Assembly (NCBI GenBank): GCA_949130495.1
Contig: OX422220.1
Span: 124,929,810 to 124,993,809, forward strand
Direction: 5' to 3'
Source of the DNA: Sambucus nigra
Lineage: Eukaryota > Streptophyta > Magnoliopsida > Dipsacales > Adoxaceae
Length of the DNA stretch: 64,000 nt
Positions within the stretch are counted from its first letter, which is position 1; each line of letters opens with the position of its first letter. Of this stretch, positions 12,354 through 22,555 are shown in pieces. The position numbers and the translations under genes are program-made. The notes below the pieces were generated by a model. The model ran no database searches, had not been told where the DNA came from, and saw nothing but the letters and a program-made list of their open reading frames with translations.

Positions 12354-13607
12354 TATTGTTTTCTATATGGGTATTCCGGATATAACCAGATTGAAGTGGA
12401 TGTAATTGATCAAGAAAAGACGACTTTTACATGTCCGTTTGGTACGTTTGCCTATAAACGTGTGCCATTTGGGTTATGTAATGCGCCAGCTAATTTTCAA
12501 AGGTGTATGTTAAATATCTTTAGCGACATGATTGAAAAAGGTCTTGAGGTGTTCATTGACGATTTCAACGTTTTTGGACCATCTTTTGACCAATGTTTAG
12601 CTAATCTTGAAAGAGTTCTATTCCGATGTGTGGAAAAAGACTTAGTCCTCAATTGGGAAAAATGCCATTTTATGGTTACCGAGGGTGTAGTTTTAGGCCA
12701 CATAGTCTCATCTAGGGGGATTGAAGTTGATCGAGCCAAAATTGAATTAATAGCTGAGTTACCCCCGCCAAAATCACTTAAAGATGTGAGGTCCTTTCTA
12801 GGCCATGCTGGATTTTATAGGAGGTTTATCAAAGACTTTAGCGCCATCGCTAGACCTTTGAGTAATCTTCACATGAAAGACACTCCATTTGATTGGAATA
12901 AAGCATGTCAAGAAGCTTTTGATAAACTTAAAAGCATGCTTATTTCCGCACCTATTATGCAAGCTCCAGATTGGTCACTACCATTTGAGCTTATGTGTGA
13001 TGCAAGTGATTACGCTATTGGGGAAGTTCTTGGACAGAGGAAAGACAAGAAAGCTCATGTTATTTACTATGCTAGTAGAACATTATCTGGCCCTCAGCTT
13101 AACTACTCTACTATAGAGAAAGAGATACTAGCAGTCTTTTTTGCTCTCGACAAATTTTGCTCGTACATTGTTGGGTCACCTATCATATGCTTCACTGATC
13201 ATTCGGCACTTAAATATCTCTTGAGTAAAAAAGATGCCAAACCCCGACTAATCAGGTGGATCCTACTCCTACAAGAGTTTAATCTCTCGATTCAATATAA
13301 GAAAGGAGTAGAAAACGTCGTTGCGGACCATTTGTCACGCCTCTCGTTCGACGTGCCTAATGATCCCATTCCCATAGACGAGTATTTCCCAGATGAAAAT
13401 TTATTTGCTACTTCTTCTCTCCCTTGGTTTGCGGATATAGTTAATTATCTTGTCGCTGGAGTCGTTCCATCTAGTTGGACTCCGCAAGAGAGAAGGAAGT
13501 TCATTACTTGGTCACGAATGTTCTTTTATGATGATCCATATTTATTTAAGTATTGTGCTGACAAAATCATCCAGAGATGTGTACCCGATGAAGAATTCAA
13601 GGGGTAA
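12354..13607 (+). pseudogene. Athila RT palm and RNase H, in frame after the stop
   Basis: Continues the preceding polyprotein in the same frame. The RT palm contains the catalytic motif F-I-D-D-F near 12553-12567, preceded by PFGLCNAPANFQ. The RT connection with RSFLGHAGFYRRFI follows near 12790. RNase H occupies about 12970-13340 with its acidic residues in CDASD, EKEI, TDHSAL and VADHLSR contexts. The segment ends at TAA 13605-13607, just where the integrase zinc-binding region should begin; reading continues in another frame, so this stop follows from a small indel. Product if repaired: an RNA-dependent DNA polymerase with RNase H copying the element's RNA in virus-like particles. Confidence 0.88.
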
Positions 13608-14688
13608 TTCGATTTTGTCATACGAAAGCATGTGGAGGTCATTTTTCTAAAAATAAAACTGCTGCGAAATCCTTCAAAGTGGTCTCTATTGGCCCACAAT
13701 CTTCCGGGATGTGAATCTTTTTTGTAAATCTTGCGATAGATGCCAAAGAATGGGAGCTATTACTCGCCGTGACATGATGCCATTAACCCCAATTTTAGTA
13801 TTGGAGTTGTTTGATTGTTGGGGTATTGACTTCATGGGCCCATTTCCACCTTCTTTTGGTTTTTTATACATCCTCGTCGCTGTAGATTACGTCTCAAAAT
13901 GGGTTGAGGCGATAGCTACAAGGACGAGTGACAGCAAAGTGGTGATAAAATTTATTCAAGAAAATATACTTTCTCGTTTTGGTATGCCTAAGGCCATAAT
14001 CAGTGATAATGGATCTCATTTTTGCAATAGGCCTATGAAGAAACTAATGCGGAAGTATGGAATTGTCCATAAAGTTGGAACAACTTATCACCCTCAATCG
14101 AATGGCCAAGCCGAGCTTGCTAATCGGGAAATTAAAAATATCTTGGAAAAGACAGTCGATCCTAATAGGAAAGATTGGTCACTCCGATTGATTGATACAC
14201 TCTGGGCCTATAGAACCGCATACAAGAATCCCCTTGGGATGTCCCCATTTCGATTTGTGTATGGCAAACCTTGTCATCTTCCGGTAGAAATCGAACACAA
14301 GGCCTATTGGGCTATCAAAAGGGTGAACTTCAGTATGGATAAAGCCAGTGAAACACGTAAACTTCAGTTGAATGAGTTAGAAGAAATACGCAATGATGCG
14401 TATGAAAGTGCTAAAATATCCAAGGACCGAATGAAACAAGCTCATGACGGAATCATTCGTAAGAAAAAATTTCATTCGGGACAAAAAGTACTTCTCTACA
14501 ACTCGAGGTTGCATTTATTTCCCAGAAAATTGCGGTCAAGATGGTCAGGTCCATTCATTGTAAAAGAGGTATTTCCCCATGGAGCTGTTGAACTCATAAA
14601 TGAGAAAGGGGGAACCACATTTAAAGTTAACGGGCATCGTCTCAAGCCCTATTTAGAAGAAATTGTCAAGGAAGCCGACACAATCTAG
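13604..14688 (+). pseudogene. Athila integrase, frameshifted at its N-terminus
   Basis: Integrase inserting the element's cDNA into chromosomes. The zinc-binding HHCC part is split: the His pair (CH...GGH, about 13618-13650) is readable in one frame, and after a second frame change near 13685 the Cys pair (CKSCDRC) starts the long frame 13711-14688. The catalytic core shows the first Asp in GIDFMGPFP, the second Asp in ISDNGSHF and the Glu in the [10 protein letters not shown] helix, so all three DDE residues are kept. The C-terminal part ends with a GPF...V-K-E-V region and the motif NGHRLKPY; there is no chromodomain, as expected for Athila. The stop at 14686-14688 looks natural. Two indels at the front make it non-functional as it stands. 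Confidence 0.88.
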
Positions 14689-14696
14689 CTATCGGA

Positions 14697-14763
14697 CCCC
14701 ATTTATGGGGGTTGACTGAACAACAAGAGGTGAGGTCGTCACACCCCAGACATGTATGGGGTG
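14697..14763 (+). other. Two short hairpins just after the pol stop
   Basis: CCCCAT (14697-14702) pairs with ATGGGG (14705-14710), and CACCCCA (14742-14748) pairs with TGGGGTG (14757-14763) across an 8-base loop. They lie 8-75 bp after the integrase stop. I infer a possible role in RNA 3'-end or transcript structure; nothing proves it. Confidence 0.4.
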
Positions 14764-14968
14764 ATTGTAGTACATAGTAGTCTTAAAAACTAGGATTTTT
14801 AGGTTTGAGTCAGTCCCGGGGTTGAGAATACGAAGGGAGAGTGGTAGTTCGTTTTCGATGAGCATTGAGCATAGTCTGTAGTGTAAGGAGTGGATAATTC
14901 ATGTTTGGAAGAGAGAATAGGAGCATTTTTGAAGAAAAGAAGAGAGAGGAAGAATTTAGAAAATCAGC

Positions 14969-15052
14969 AGACCGGATCGGTCCGGCTGATATTAAAAGAA
15001 CCGATCCGGTTAGGCGGATCGGTCCGGTCCCAAAACCGGATCGGTCTGGTGG
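14969..15052 (+). promoter_or_regulatory. Cluster of ACCGGATCGGT-type motifs before the extra ORF
   Basis: Four copies of ACCGGATCGGT or its complement ACCGATCCGGT (one or two mismatches in some) are packed into about 85 bp, in both orientations. The same motif family is clustered in the U3 part of both LTRs (about 7720-7915 and 18505-18690), upstream of the LTR TATA box. Here it lies upstream of another TATA box (15186-15193). I infer shared transcription-factor binding sites; the motif is not one I can name. Confidence 0.45.
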
Positions 15053-15185
15053 TCTGCAGAATTCATTTCCCAAGATCCACCTCTTCGATCCACACCTCTT
15101 CACTTTCCCCAATCCCTTCACTTCCTTTAAAAATTCGTCCAAATTCATCCACCCATTAATTCCCTCCATACTCCTACTCACCCAC

Positions 15186-15193
15186 TATAAATA
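15186..15193 (+). promoter_or_regulatory. Candidate internal TATA box for the extra ORF
   Basis: TATAAATA about 90 bp before the ATG at 15277, followed by a C- and T-rich leader with CTTC and CACC blocks, a composition common around plant transcription starts. Together with the motif cluster at 14969-15052 it looks like a promoter inside the element that could make a separate mRNA for the downstream ORF. Confidence 0.45.
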
Positions 15194-15276
15194 CACCCAT
15201 CACCCTACCCATTTTCTTCACACCTTCACCTACATTTACCTTCTCTTCTCCATTACTGTTTCTATCCTCCATATCC

Positions 15277-16402
15277 ATGGTTACTCCTCAAAAGTATACC
15301 TCCATTGAAGTCCTTCCCGATGGACATGGAGAGTACCGTTCCCGCCGTGAAGCAAATTGGTGCCGTAAGTTTTTCAGCCCTACGCGAAAGATTCATATCG
15401 AACGTCAAGTGTTGTGGGATCAAATGTCCAATTCTGTCACAGCCCTTTTCCTGTCCCGGGGCTGGTTCCATTTCTTCAATGAGCCTTATGAGGCAGTTTG
15501 GGAGAATGAAGTGCGACAGTTTTACGGATCTCTTGTTCGTACCGCTGAATTTGAATCCCAAGCCTATGTGGATTCCATCCCTATCCCATTCTCACTTGAC
15601 CTTGTGGCACAGAAGTTAGAGTCTTTTGGTGTGATCACTCCGGCCCAATTTGATTATCCGAGTCCCGATCCCGTTCTATCTAAGGAGGTTTGTATCTCAC
15701 GAATCCAGCCGGTGTGGTTTGGAATACCGAGACCTTTCCCGTCGGTCGCTTATCCGACAAGGAACGCTTCACCTTTCATATCGTTTGTGCCAATATCTTG
15801 CAAACATCCAATGATTCGGCGATGAGGCCTCACCAAGCCACTATGATGTATCATATGTTCGACCCTGCAACCGTGATCAATTTGGCCCGGACATTTTACA
15901 CCGATATCCTTTTTGTGGCTTATGATAAAAAGGGCCGCGCTCCTCTTCCTTATGGTCGACTCATTACATCCATGCATCGGGATGCCGGAATTGCACCTCT
16001 CAAGATCTTATCAACTTTCCTAAGCCTTTAGGTCAAGAGTCCCGCACTCGAAGTGAGCGGCAAATTCAGCTAGTCCGTGCAAGGCGCGGTGGCGATTCGA
16101 GTGACGAAGAGAGTGACGAGGAGGATGTTGAGATGGGGGAAGGTGACGAGGAAGAGTATGATGAGACGGCTGATCCGGATTATGTTCCGGTTGGTACGGG
16201 CTTAACTGAGCGCGTTCTCTCTCTTGAAACGTGTTTTGACGCACATGTGTCCTCCTACGAGAGGGACATGAGTTTGGTCCTGCGTATGCTGGCTGACTTG
16301 TATCGTCTCCAGGCGGGACCTGAGGCCCCTCTTCCTCCGTACTTTTATAATCCATATGATCCTACTGCTCCTAGTACTTCCCATCACCCACCCTCCCCTT
16401 AG
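15277..16402 (+). pseudogene. Athila additional ORF after pol (env position), frameshifted
   Basis: An extra gene of about 375 codons after integrase, where Athila elements carry an env-like or accessory ORF. The first part (15277 to about 15685) includes RGWFHFF, a QFYGSL block and a long middle region. A frame change near 15685 leads to the part ending at 16031, with a LPYGRLIT motif. A second frame change leads to an acidic, Asp/Glu-rich tail (about 16085-16180) and a helical, proline-ended C-terminus (16402). The pattern rgW...FY...L and PYGRLIT resembles the 'putative plant transposon protein' domain found in Athila-like elements. No signal peptide or membrane segment is evident, so I do not call it an envelope protein. 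Function is unknown. Confidence 0.65.
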
Positions 16403-18122
16403 GCTGCCCTCTCCCCTTTTAGGATTTTTCTACCTATGTTTGTTTTTTTCTTTTATTTGTTTCCACAGTATTGTCACAGTTTGTAATATACAGTTTTAGT
16501 CTATTATTGGCTTGTTTTAGTTCTCGCACTCTTTCTGTTATCTTCTTTATCTCTTATCCTTTGCTTGAGGACAATGCAAATCATTAAGTTAGGGGGGATG
16601 ACAGGTGCGTATTCATAAAACTTCGCCTATTGAAAAAAAAAATTTTGAAAAAATTTAGAAAAAGCCAAAAATGTTTTTCTTCAAAATAAATAAAAATTGG
16701 AATTTAAATTTTTCAAAAATATCACCTTTATTTTATTTAAAGTCTCAAATTGTTAATTCAATAATGCACTAAGCCAAAATTGACCAAAGATGGAAATTGA
16801 AAGAAAATTGACGACTAAACGAATAAGTGTGGAGATTAGTCCAACCCGGTGAGATTTTGAGCCTTTCAATTTTTTATGAGTTTTTAAATCAATCCGAGTT
16901 TATGATTAACTCAAAGTTCTTTTCAGCGTTTTAATAAGTCGTTGATGATCTCAATCCTTTGTTTTGATCGGTTATGGGAAATGTGAGAAATGTTGTCTCG
17001 AAATGCATGCTAAATATATCTCTAAACTTAATTAATCTCGAGATGCATATGGTAATGTGATTAGCAATTTGGACAATGAAGTAGGCCCTCGTTTGTTACC
17101 CAAAAATATTAGCCATAAAAAAGTTGTGAAAAATTATCCCTTTGCAACCCAAATTGAGTCAAATAAAATTTATCTTTTCGTTTGATAACCCGAAAACCCA
17201 AATAGCCCGGAATTGTGAAAATGAAATATTCAGTAAGTCCAAATTGTGCAATAAAAAGGGGCAAGGAAGAAAAAAATAGAAAATGCTCAACAAAAATAGC
17301 AAGAAAAAAAAAGAAACGAAAAAATGAAAATAGAAAAAAAAAGAGAAAAATGAGCAAATGCCCGAAAAAGCATTAATGGACGTTATCAAGATATTTTACA
17401 ATTCCAAACATTCCGTCTATTCCCATTTTTACCCTTTACACCTTTTAACCCAAAAATAGTCCTAACCGAGTCCAAATTGCGAAATTAATTACTGCGTGGA
17501 GAGCTAAGACATGAAAAGATAAAATGAGAGATTAAATGGTGTGAACTAGAGGTGATGTTCCCGTTTCCAAATAACCGTACTCCGATGATGAGATTTTTTC
17601 ACCATATATTTCCTTCTTTTCAATTTTGTATGCGTGAATTTGTGTCCATTATATTTACTCTTTATATCATGCATACCGAGAGAAAATAGCCACAATCCGA
17701 GTGATTCGTTTGTGAGTACAATCCGTAAGAATTTGAATCAAAACGAATTTTTGGAAAGTAACGTAATGCTCAATCGGTGGAAATTTGAGGTTTAATTTTT
17801 AGACTTTACACACACACACTATGGTTTGAGACAGTTGAATATGAGTTGATGGTGATTATTTTTTTAGAAAAGTTTAAATTGTACAATTTTTAAGTATTTT
17901 GATATTTATTTGAGTCAATAAAGAATTTTGTGGGTATATTCACTGCAAACCCTCGCGAGACAAAACTCGTCCTACTAGGGTAACCTAGGGGTTTAAAGGC
18001 TTGTTGCATATGCTCAATGCAATCGCGTGCCTGCGAAAGTGGAATTTTATTTTAATAAAGGAATTTTCAAGAGTTGAGTTTTGGTTAGATTCAGATACAT
18101 TACCCGGGACGTGCAATGTCCT
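16403..18122 (+). other. 3' non-coding region of the Athila element
   Basis: AT-rich with A-rich runs (16630-16740, 17260-17350) and a short AC run (about 17809-17818). No coding sequence is supported; the two minus-strand frames near 17109-17389 are low-complexity Phe-rich artefacts of A runs. A long non-coding stretch before the 3' LTR is usual for Athila. It starts with a polypurine-tract-like site at 16586-16598. Confidence 0.7.
16586..16598 (+). promoter_or_regulatory. Internal polypurine-tract-like site
   Basis: AAGTTAGGGGGGA, nearly identical to the true polypurine tract at 18123-18134 but 1.5 kb upstream. It follows a GAGGACAATGCAA context. It may be a second plus-strand primer site, or a relic of an earlier element end. 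Confidence 0.55.
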
Positions 18123-18134
18123 AAGTTAGGGGGA
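18123..18134 (+). promoter_or_regulatory. Polypurine tract of the Athila element
   Basis: AAGTTAGGGGGA immediately before the 3' LTR, the expected plus-strand primer for reverse transcription. Confidence 0.85.
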
Positions 18135-18136
18135 TT

Positions 18137-19789
18137 TGACCAAGAGTAAATTCTTCCGAATTTAGCCCCTTAAGTTAGTAATTTTAATATCTCGAGCAAG
18201 GTAATTGAATCATTTTTAGTCCATATCATTCTATTGTTCGTTTCTAACAAAATTCCCTAGTTTTTGTGTAATTGTGATAAAGATTTCAGGAATGGAATGC
18301 AATAAAAGAAGAGAAGAAAATTAAAAGAAATGTAAAAGGGCAAAAGTGTAAATTCCATTCAGAATTTAGAAGCAACGTCAAAAGTGAAGTTGAAGAGCAT
18401 GAGTTCACGAGAGCATAGGAAGAAACGTCATTCAAATCGGAGTTCTAGATCAAAAGATATGGTCAGTCAAAGTTTCAAGGAAAAAGTCAAACTAGAAGAA
18501 TTTCGGACCGATTCGGTTTGGATCCGGATCCATCCGAATTGTCAAAGTCCAGTAGCCCCCGGATTGATAACGAACCGATGAAAGCAAAAATTTTGGACCC
18601 ATCCGACTAGGCCCAGACCGATCCGGTAAAAAGAAAAGAACCGATCCGGTGTATTCGGACCGATACGAAGTTGAGCTGGACCGATCCGGTAGTGTGAAAT
18701 GCTGACAATTAATTGTTCAATTAAAGCAGAGCAACTCTTGGAAAAACGTACCAACAAGCATTATTGGCTATCAATTTCGATACTTGGTATTATAAAAGCT
18801 AGTGCCCTATATCATTTGAAGAAGGAATAGACCAACCAAGAAAGTAGAGAGCGAATTGTAGCAAATTGTTAGTTGTTGGTAGATTACAAATTATCTAAAG
18901 AATTTGAGAGTTAGTTGTTGAGAGAAATATTTAGAAGTTTAAATTCCTTTCATAAGAACCTTAGTTTGTACTGCTGATTAAGGAGAAGTTATCTGGATTT
19001 CAATTTCAATTACTTTCCTGCTGCTGAATTCAAGTAATATCATTCTATTCTCTGTTACTTTATTATTTGCAGATTTATTTCCCATGTATTGTAGTTCCAT
19101 AATTCTGAATATGAATTTGTTCTTCAATCCAATCATGAGTAGCTAAATTTCCCAAGGGTTGGGGTACATGAACTCAATCCAAGGCAGATTATCTATGTAG
19201 AAAACAGAGGTTAAATTACAATATTGATTGAATCGTGAAAGATAATTATACAAAAACTGTCAATCTTTTAATCTCTCTTGCCCTAGGTACTTGAGATGTT
19301 TAAGAAAGCTTTGCTAGTATAATTTATCATTCACTGCTTTATACCTATTTTTGATTTCATATGATGCGGGCTTGAACCTCATATATGTAATGCTTAGAAG
19401 TTATAAAGGCTGGATCTAATCAATTATTTTAATTTACAAATCTAGAATTCTCTATGATAATTTGCTAAGGATTGAGGGATTGTATTCTACCCTGTTTTCT
19501 CCCATTTGATTAAAAGTTTTTCCTGGAATTTTTAGTCTGTTTTCATTAAAATTTCCAGTTTGCTTTTGTTAAGAAAAGTTTTATTTCGCTAGAAATCTTC
19601 CAAAATCATTAATCATCTTTTTGATTATTTTAAGAAATCATTTTCAGATCTAATAAGTTTCCTGATTACTAGTTAACATTTTCTTTCCCTGTGGATTCGA
19701 TCCCGACTTACCGGGTTATTACTTGAGCGATAGGTTTGCACTTGAACCTAGAGTGAACGCACTTTTAAGACAAATTTTTAGTCGCGTCA
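18137..19789 (+). repeat. 3' LTR of the Athila element
   Basis: Same length and ends as the 5' copy. Differences are concentrated in the first 500 bp (U3), where several C/T and G/A changes and a one-base indel are visible; the remaining 1.1 kb is almost identical. TATA box at 18791-18797. Confidence 0.95.
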
Positions 19790-19794
19790 GAATT
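19790..19794 (+). repeat. Right target-site duplication of the Athila insertion
   Basis: GAATT, matching four of five bases of AAATT at 7351-7355. The host protease sequence continues directly after it. Confidence 0.7.
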
Positions 19795-20000
19795 ACACAT
19801 AGGTGAAATCAATACACTAACACAAGGTTATAACAATTGTAGAATTCAACTTGGTCTAGGAACATTCCTTGTTAATTTGATAATTTTTATATTTATGATT
19901 ATCAGATTGGATGTTTTGTCAAGGAATCATGCTTATATCAACTGTCATGCAAAGAAAATTTATTTTTGAAATGAAGATAATTGTTCTTTTGTATTTCAAG
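19795..20000 (+). pseudogene. Protease of element A, second half
   Basis: Continues the protease interrupted at 7350. Around 19900-19965 the translation gives MDVLSRNHAYINCHAKKI, matching the conserved GMDWL...IDC segment after the protease flap in chromoviruses. Frames shift before it. Its position directly beyond the Athila 3' LTR shows that Athila inserted inside this gene. Confidence 0.7.
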
Positions 20001-20139
20001 GATTAGGTTTGTCTGAACCCTCAAGTTTCCAAATTGAAGTCTCTTCTTTAATTCCAAATGTTTTGGGATAATTCGAAGATTTTTTTCTTTAGAAAATGAG
20101 ATTAATATCAATCTTTATCATAATACACTTCCTATTTTG

Positions 20140-20789
20140 ATACCTCTATATCAAATGGCTCCTTTAAAACTTTGAGAACTCCATACCCAATTAGACAACC
20201 TCCTTGAAAAACGTTTTATAAAATTAAGTTCAAATCTTTGTCGAGATCTGATATTATTTATCAAGAAACAAGATGGAAGCTTTAGATTATGCATAAACTA
20301 TTGTAAATTGAAATTAGTAACTATTAAGAATAAGTATTATATACCCAGAATACGAGATCTATTTGATCAACTTCGAGGAGTAAGGGTCTTTTCTAAAATA
20401 GACTTGTTATCCGATAACTATCAATTGCGCATTAGAGAAGAAGATATTTTGAAAAGTTCTTTTCGAACTTATTATGGACATTTCGAATTTATGCTAATAT
20501 CATATGGGTTAAGAAATGCACCGAAAACTTTAATGGATCTAATAAATAGAATCCTTAGTCCTTTTCTTGACCAATTTTTTATCGTTTTCATTGACAATAT
20601 TCTTGTTTATTCTAAAAATCCAATAGAACATGCCCAATGTTTAGGTGCAATCTTAGGTATTCTCATAAACCATCTGTTATACGCGAAGAAGAGAAAATGT
20701 CATATTTTTAATAAAAAAAATAAATTTTTTAGGACATATGATTTTTGGAAGTGGAATCCAAGTGGATCCAGCCAAAATCTTAGCCATGT
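20140..20789 (+). pseudogene. Reverse transcriptase of element A, fingers and palm
   Basis: RT of the host gypsy element. An upstream piece (about 20158-20300) holds the MAP...L and FIKKQDGS motifs with stops; the longest open part is 20308-20808. It shows [26 protein letters not shown] and the active site as FIDNILVYS (about 20590-20616), where the second catalytic Asp is changed to Asn. It is therefore catalytically dead apart from its frame damage. Downstream motifs degrade, and the sequence is cut at 20790 by element B; RT resumes at 28931. Confidence 0.85.
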
Positions 20790-22495
20790 TGTCATGACCC
20801 CAACCTAAAATATTATTAGGGAATGAGTGTCTTGATATGCCACCAAGGCGACAAATATTTCCAATTTTAAATATTTCTTATAATAAATGAAACAGAAATA
20901 CGATTACGTGGTCATGAATCGTAAACTATTGAAAATGAAGGAGTTACATCATAAGAGATTTCTAAAGGAAACTCCATTTATAATAAAAGTATCAATGAGT
21001 TACAACTTAAGACAAAATTTTAAACTTATTACAAAAGATCCAAACATGTTCTAAATGATAAAATAAACAATTTACTTAAAGTAACAAAAAGAAGCTCTAA
21101 AATCTAAATCTTCAACATTGGCCTTTTACGTTCCATCCAAGAGCCTAATTATTTTCTGAAAAATGGTTATTTACACAACATCAGCTAAAAGTCGAATGAG
21201 GTTCAATCTATAGACATTCCAGGTTTTTTCAGAAAATTAATACCTATTCAATTTAAGGCGGAAGACATATCAATACAGAGATAGGAATTTACAGTAATAT
21301 ATATAAAGTAACTAAAGTATATATTTTTTGGGGTTAAACAGTTCAGAACAAAACAAATAAAACAATTGAGCAATATGTCAGTTATTTAGTTATAACGAAG
21401 GCTATGTACACTCTAATAACCAGACAGATAACATTACCAAATGTTTCTAGCCGAAAACATCACAGATAGAAAATCATGATCTCTAGAACAATGCCTTGTT
21501 TAGGTCACACTAGCGATAAACCAGTTGGGAAGGTGCCACCCAAATATTTCCACCTGGTATTCAAGGCCAACATAGTAAAAGAGTTTTCATACGCCGAATC
21601 AATAATTTCACAAGTCAAATCAAATGATTGTATCGAGCGATATACACATATAACAAACGAAGCAATCATTGGTATCATATTTATTTTGAGACTAAAAGCA
21701 TTTCACAAACTATAATGTGCATAGTATAATGTAATCAAAATACACAAGGAAGGTCATAGAGTACTCACCTAAAACAGAAGTTCAAAGTTAGAGCTATTGA
21801 ATCTTGGATCAATCAATAATGTTAAGATGAAACTTCTTCCTAAACCTTCCCATACTTTCTCTCACTATTTCTTCCTGAACTTTTCAAGGAATTTCGTGTG
21901 AATAAATGATATCAAAGACTTTATTTATAGTTTTTCAAAGATTTTAGGGAGTTGACATGTGTCTATGTAACCATGACTTTATAACAATGGTTCAGCGTTG
22001 AAGTGTCACATAATGGAGCGGTCTTTCTATCTCAATTAACCAAACATTGACATGTGTAAGGTTGTACTGGAAAAATACAGCACGAGTTGGAAAGGCATTA
22101 AGGGTATAAGGGTCATTTTACACATGAAGGGCATTTTGATAATTTAACATTCTATATTTTCAATATTTCTTAGAGGTCCTTCAAAAAAGTTTATATACAA
22201 AAAGGTCCATTTTTATTTTTCATTTTGGTCCCTAAAACTTTCTTACCAAAATCAAGTCCCTAAAGTTTCATAAAATTACATTTTCTACCCCGAAAGTTAT
22301 CATTTAACTTAGGATGTGTCATAAAACTTCAATTTGACCCATTTTACAGTTGATTCTTCAAATTTAAAAATGGTCATTGTCATATTAAGAACCTATAAGA
22401 TCACATTTGTAATAACATAACATTTATCAGATAGTACGTGAGACACAATTATAAAAAGAAACTATATATGATCATATAAAAATGGGGTCATTACA
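20790..22495 (-). repeat. 3' LTR of element B
   Basis: Plus-strand reading starts TGTCATGACCCC and ends GGGGTCATTACA, so the ends are inverted. Matches 27193-28930. The minus-strand TATA box TATAAATA is at 21922-21929; the other LTR has it at 28325-28332. The polypurine tract (AGGAGGATGGGA on the minus strand) lies just outside at 22496-22507. Confidence 0.85.
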
Positions 22496-22507
22496 TCCCA
22501 TCCTCCT
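22496..22507 (-). promoter_or_regulatory. Polypurine tract of element B
   Basis: On the minus strand AGGAGGATGGGA directly precedes the 3' LTR. Confidence 0.7.
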
Positions 22508-22555
22508 TATAAAAAGTTTGGTCCCCAAACTTTACTTTTATTAATTTTCTAATGG

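Larger units (their letters stand above)
7356..19789 (+). mobile_element. Athila-lineage Ty3/gypsy retrotransposon, full length but defective
   Basis: A structurally complete element of about 12.4 kb: two 1653-bp LTRs, a tRNA-Asp primer site, gag-protease-RT-RNase H-integrase, an additional downstream ORF, a long 3' non-coding stretch and a polypurine tract. The tRNA-Asp primer site, the DLGAS protease motif and the F-I-D-D-F-N-V-F-G form of the RT active site are hallmarks of the Athila lineage. The LTRs differ at roughly 30 positions by eye (about 98% alike), much less than those of its host A, so the insertion is comparatively young. Reading-frame damage: one in-frame stop in RT, two frame changes around the start of integrase, and two in the extra ORF. 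It splits element A's protease. Confidence 0.92.

Noticed and set aside
15262..15561. Minus-strand frame of 99 codons over the Athila extra ORF
   Set aside because: Shadow of the better-supported plus-strand frame starting at 15277.
15277..16402. Calling the extra ORF a viral envelope gene
   Set aside because: No signal peptide, membrane segment or processing site is visible; position alone is not enough.
17109..17389. Phe-rich minus-strand frames as membrane peptides
   Set aside because: Produced by A-rich low-complexity DNA (AAAAAGAAA runs) read on the other strand.
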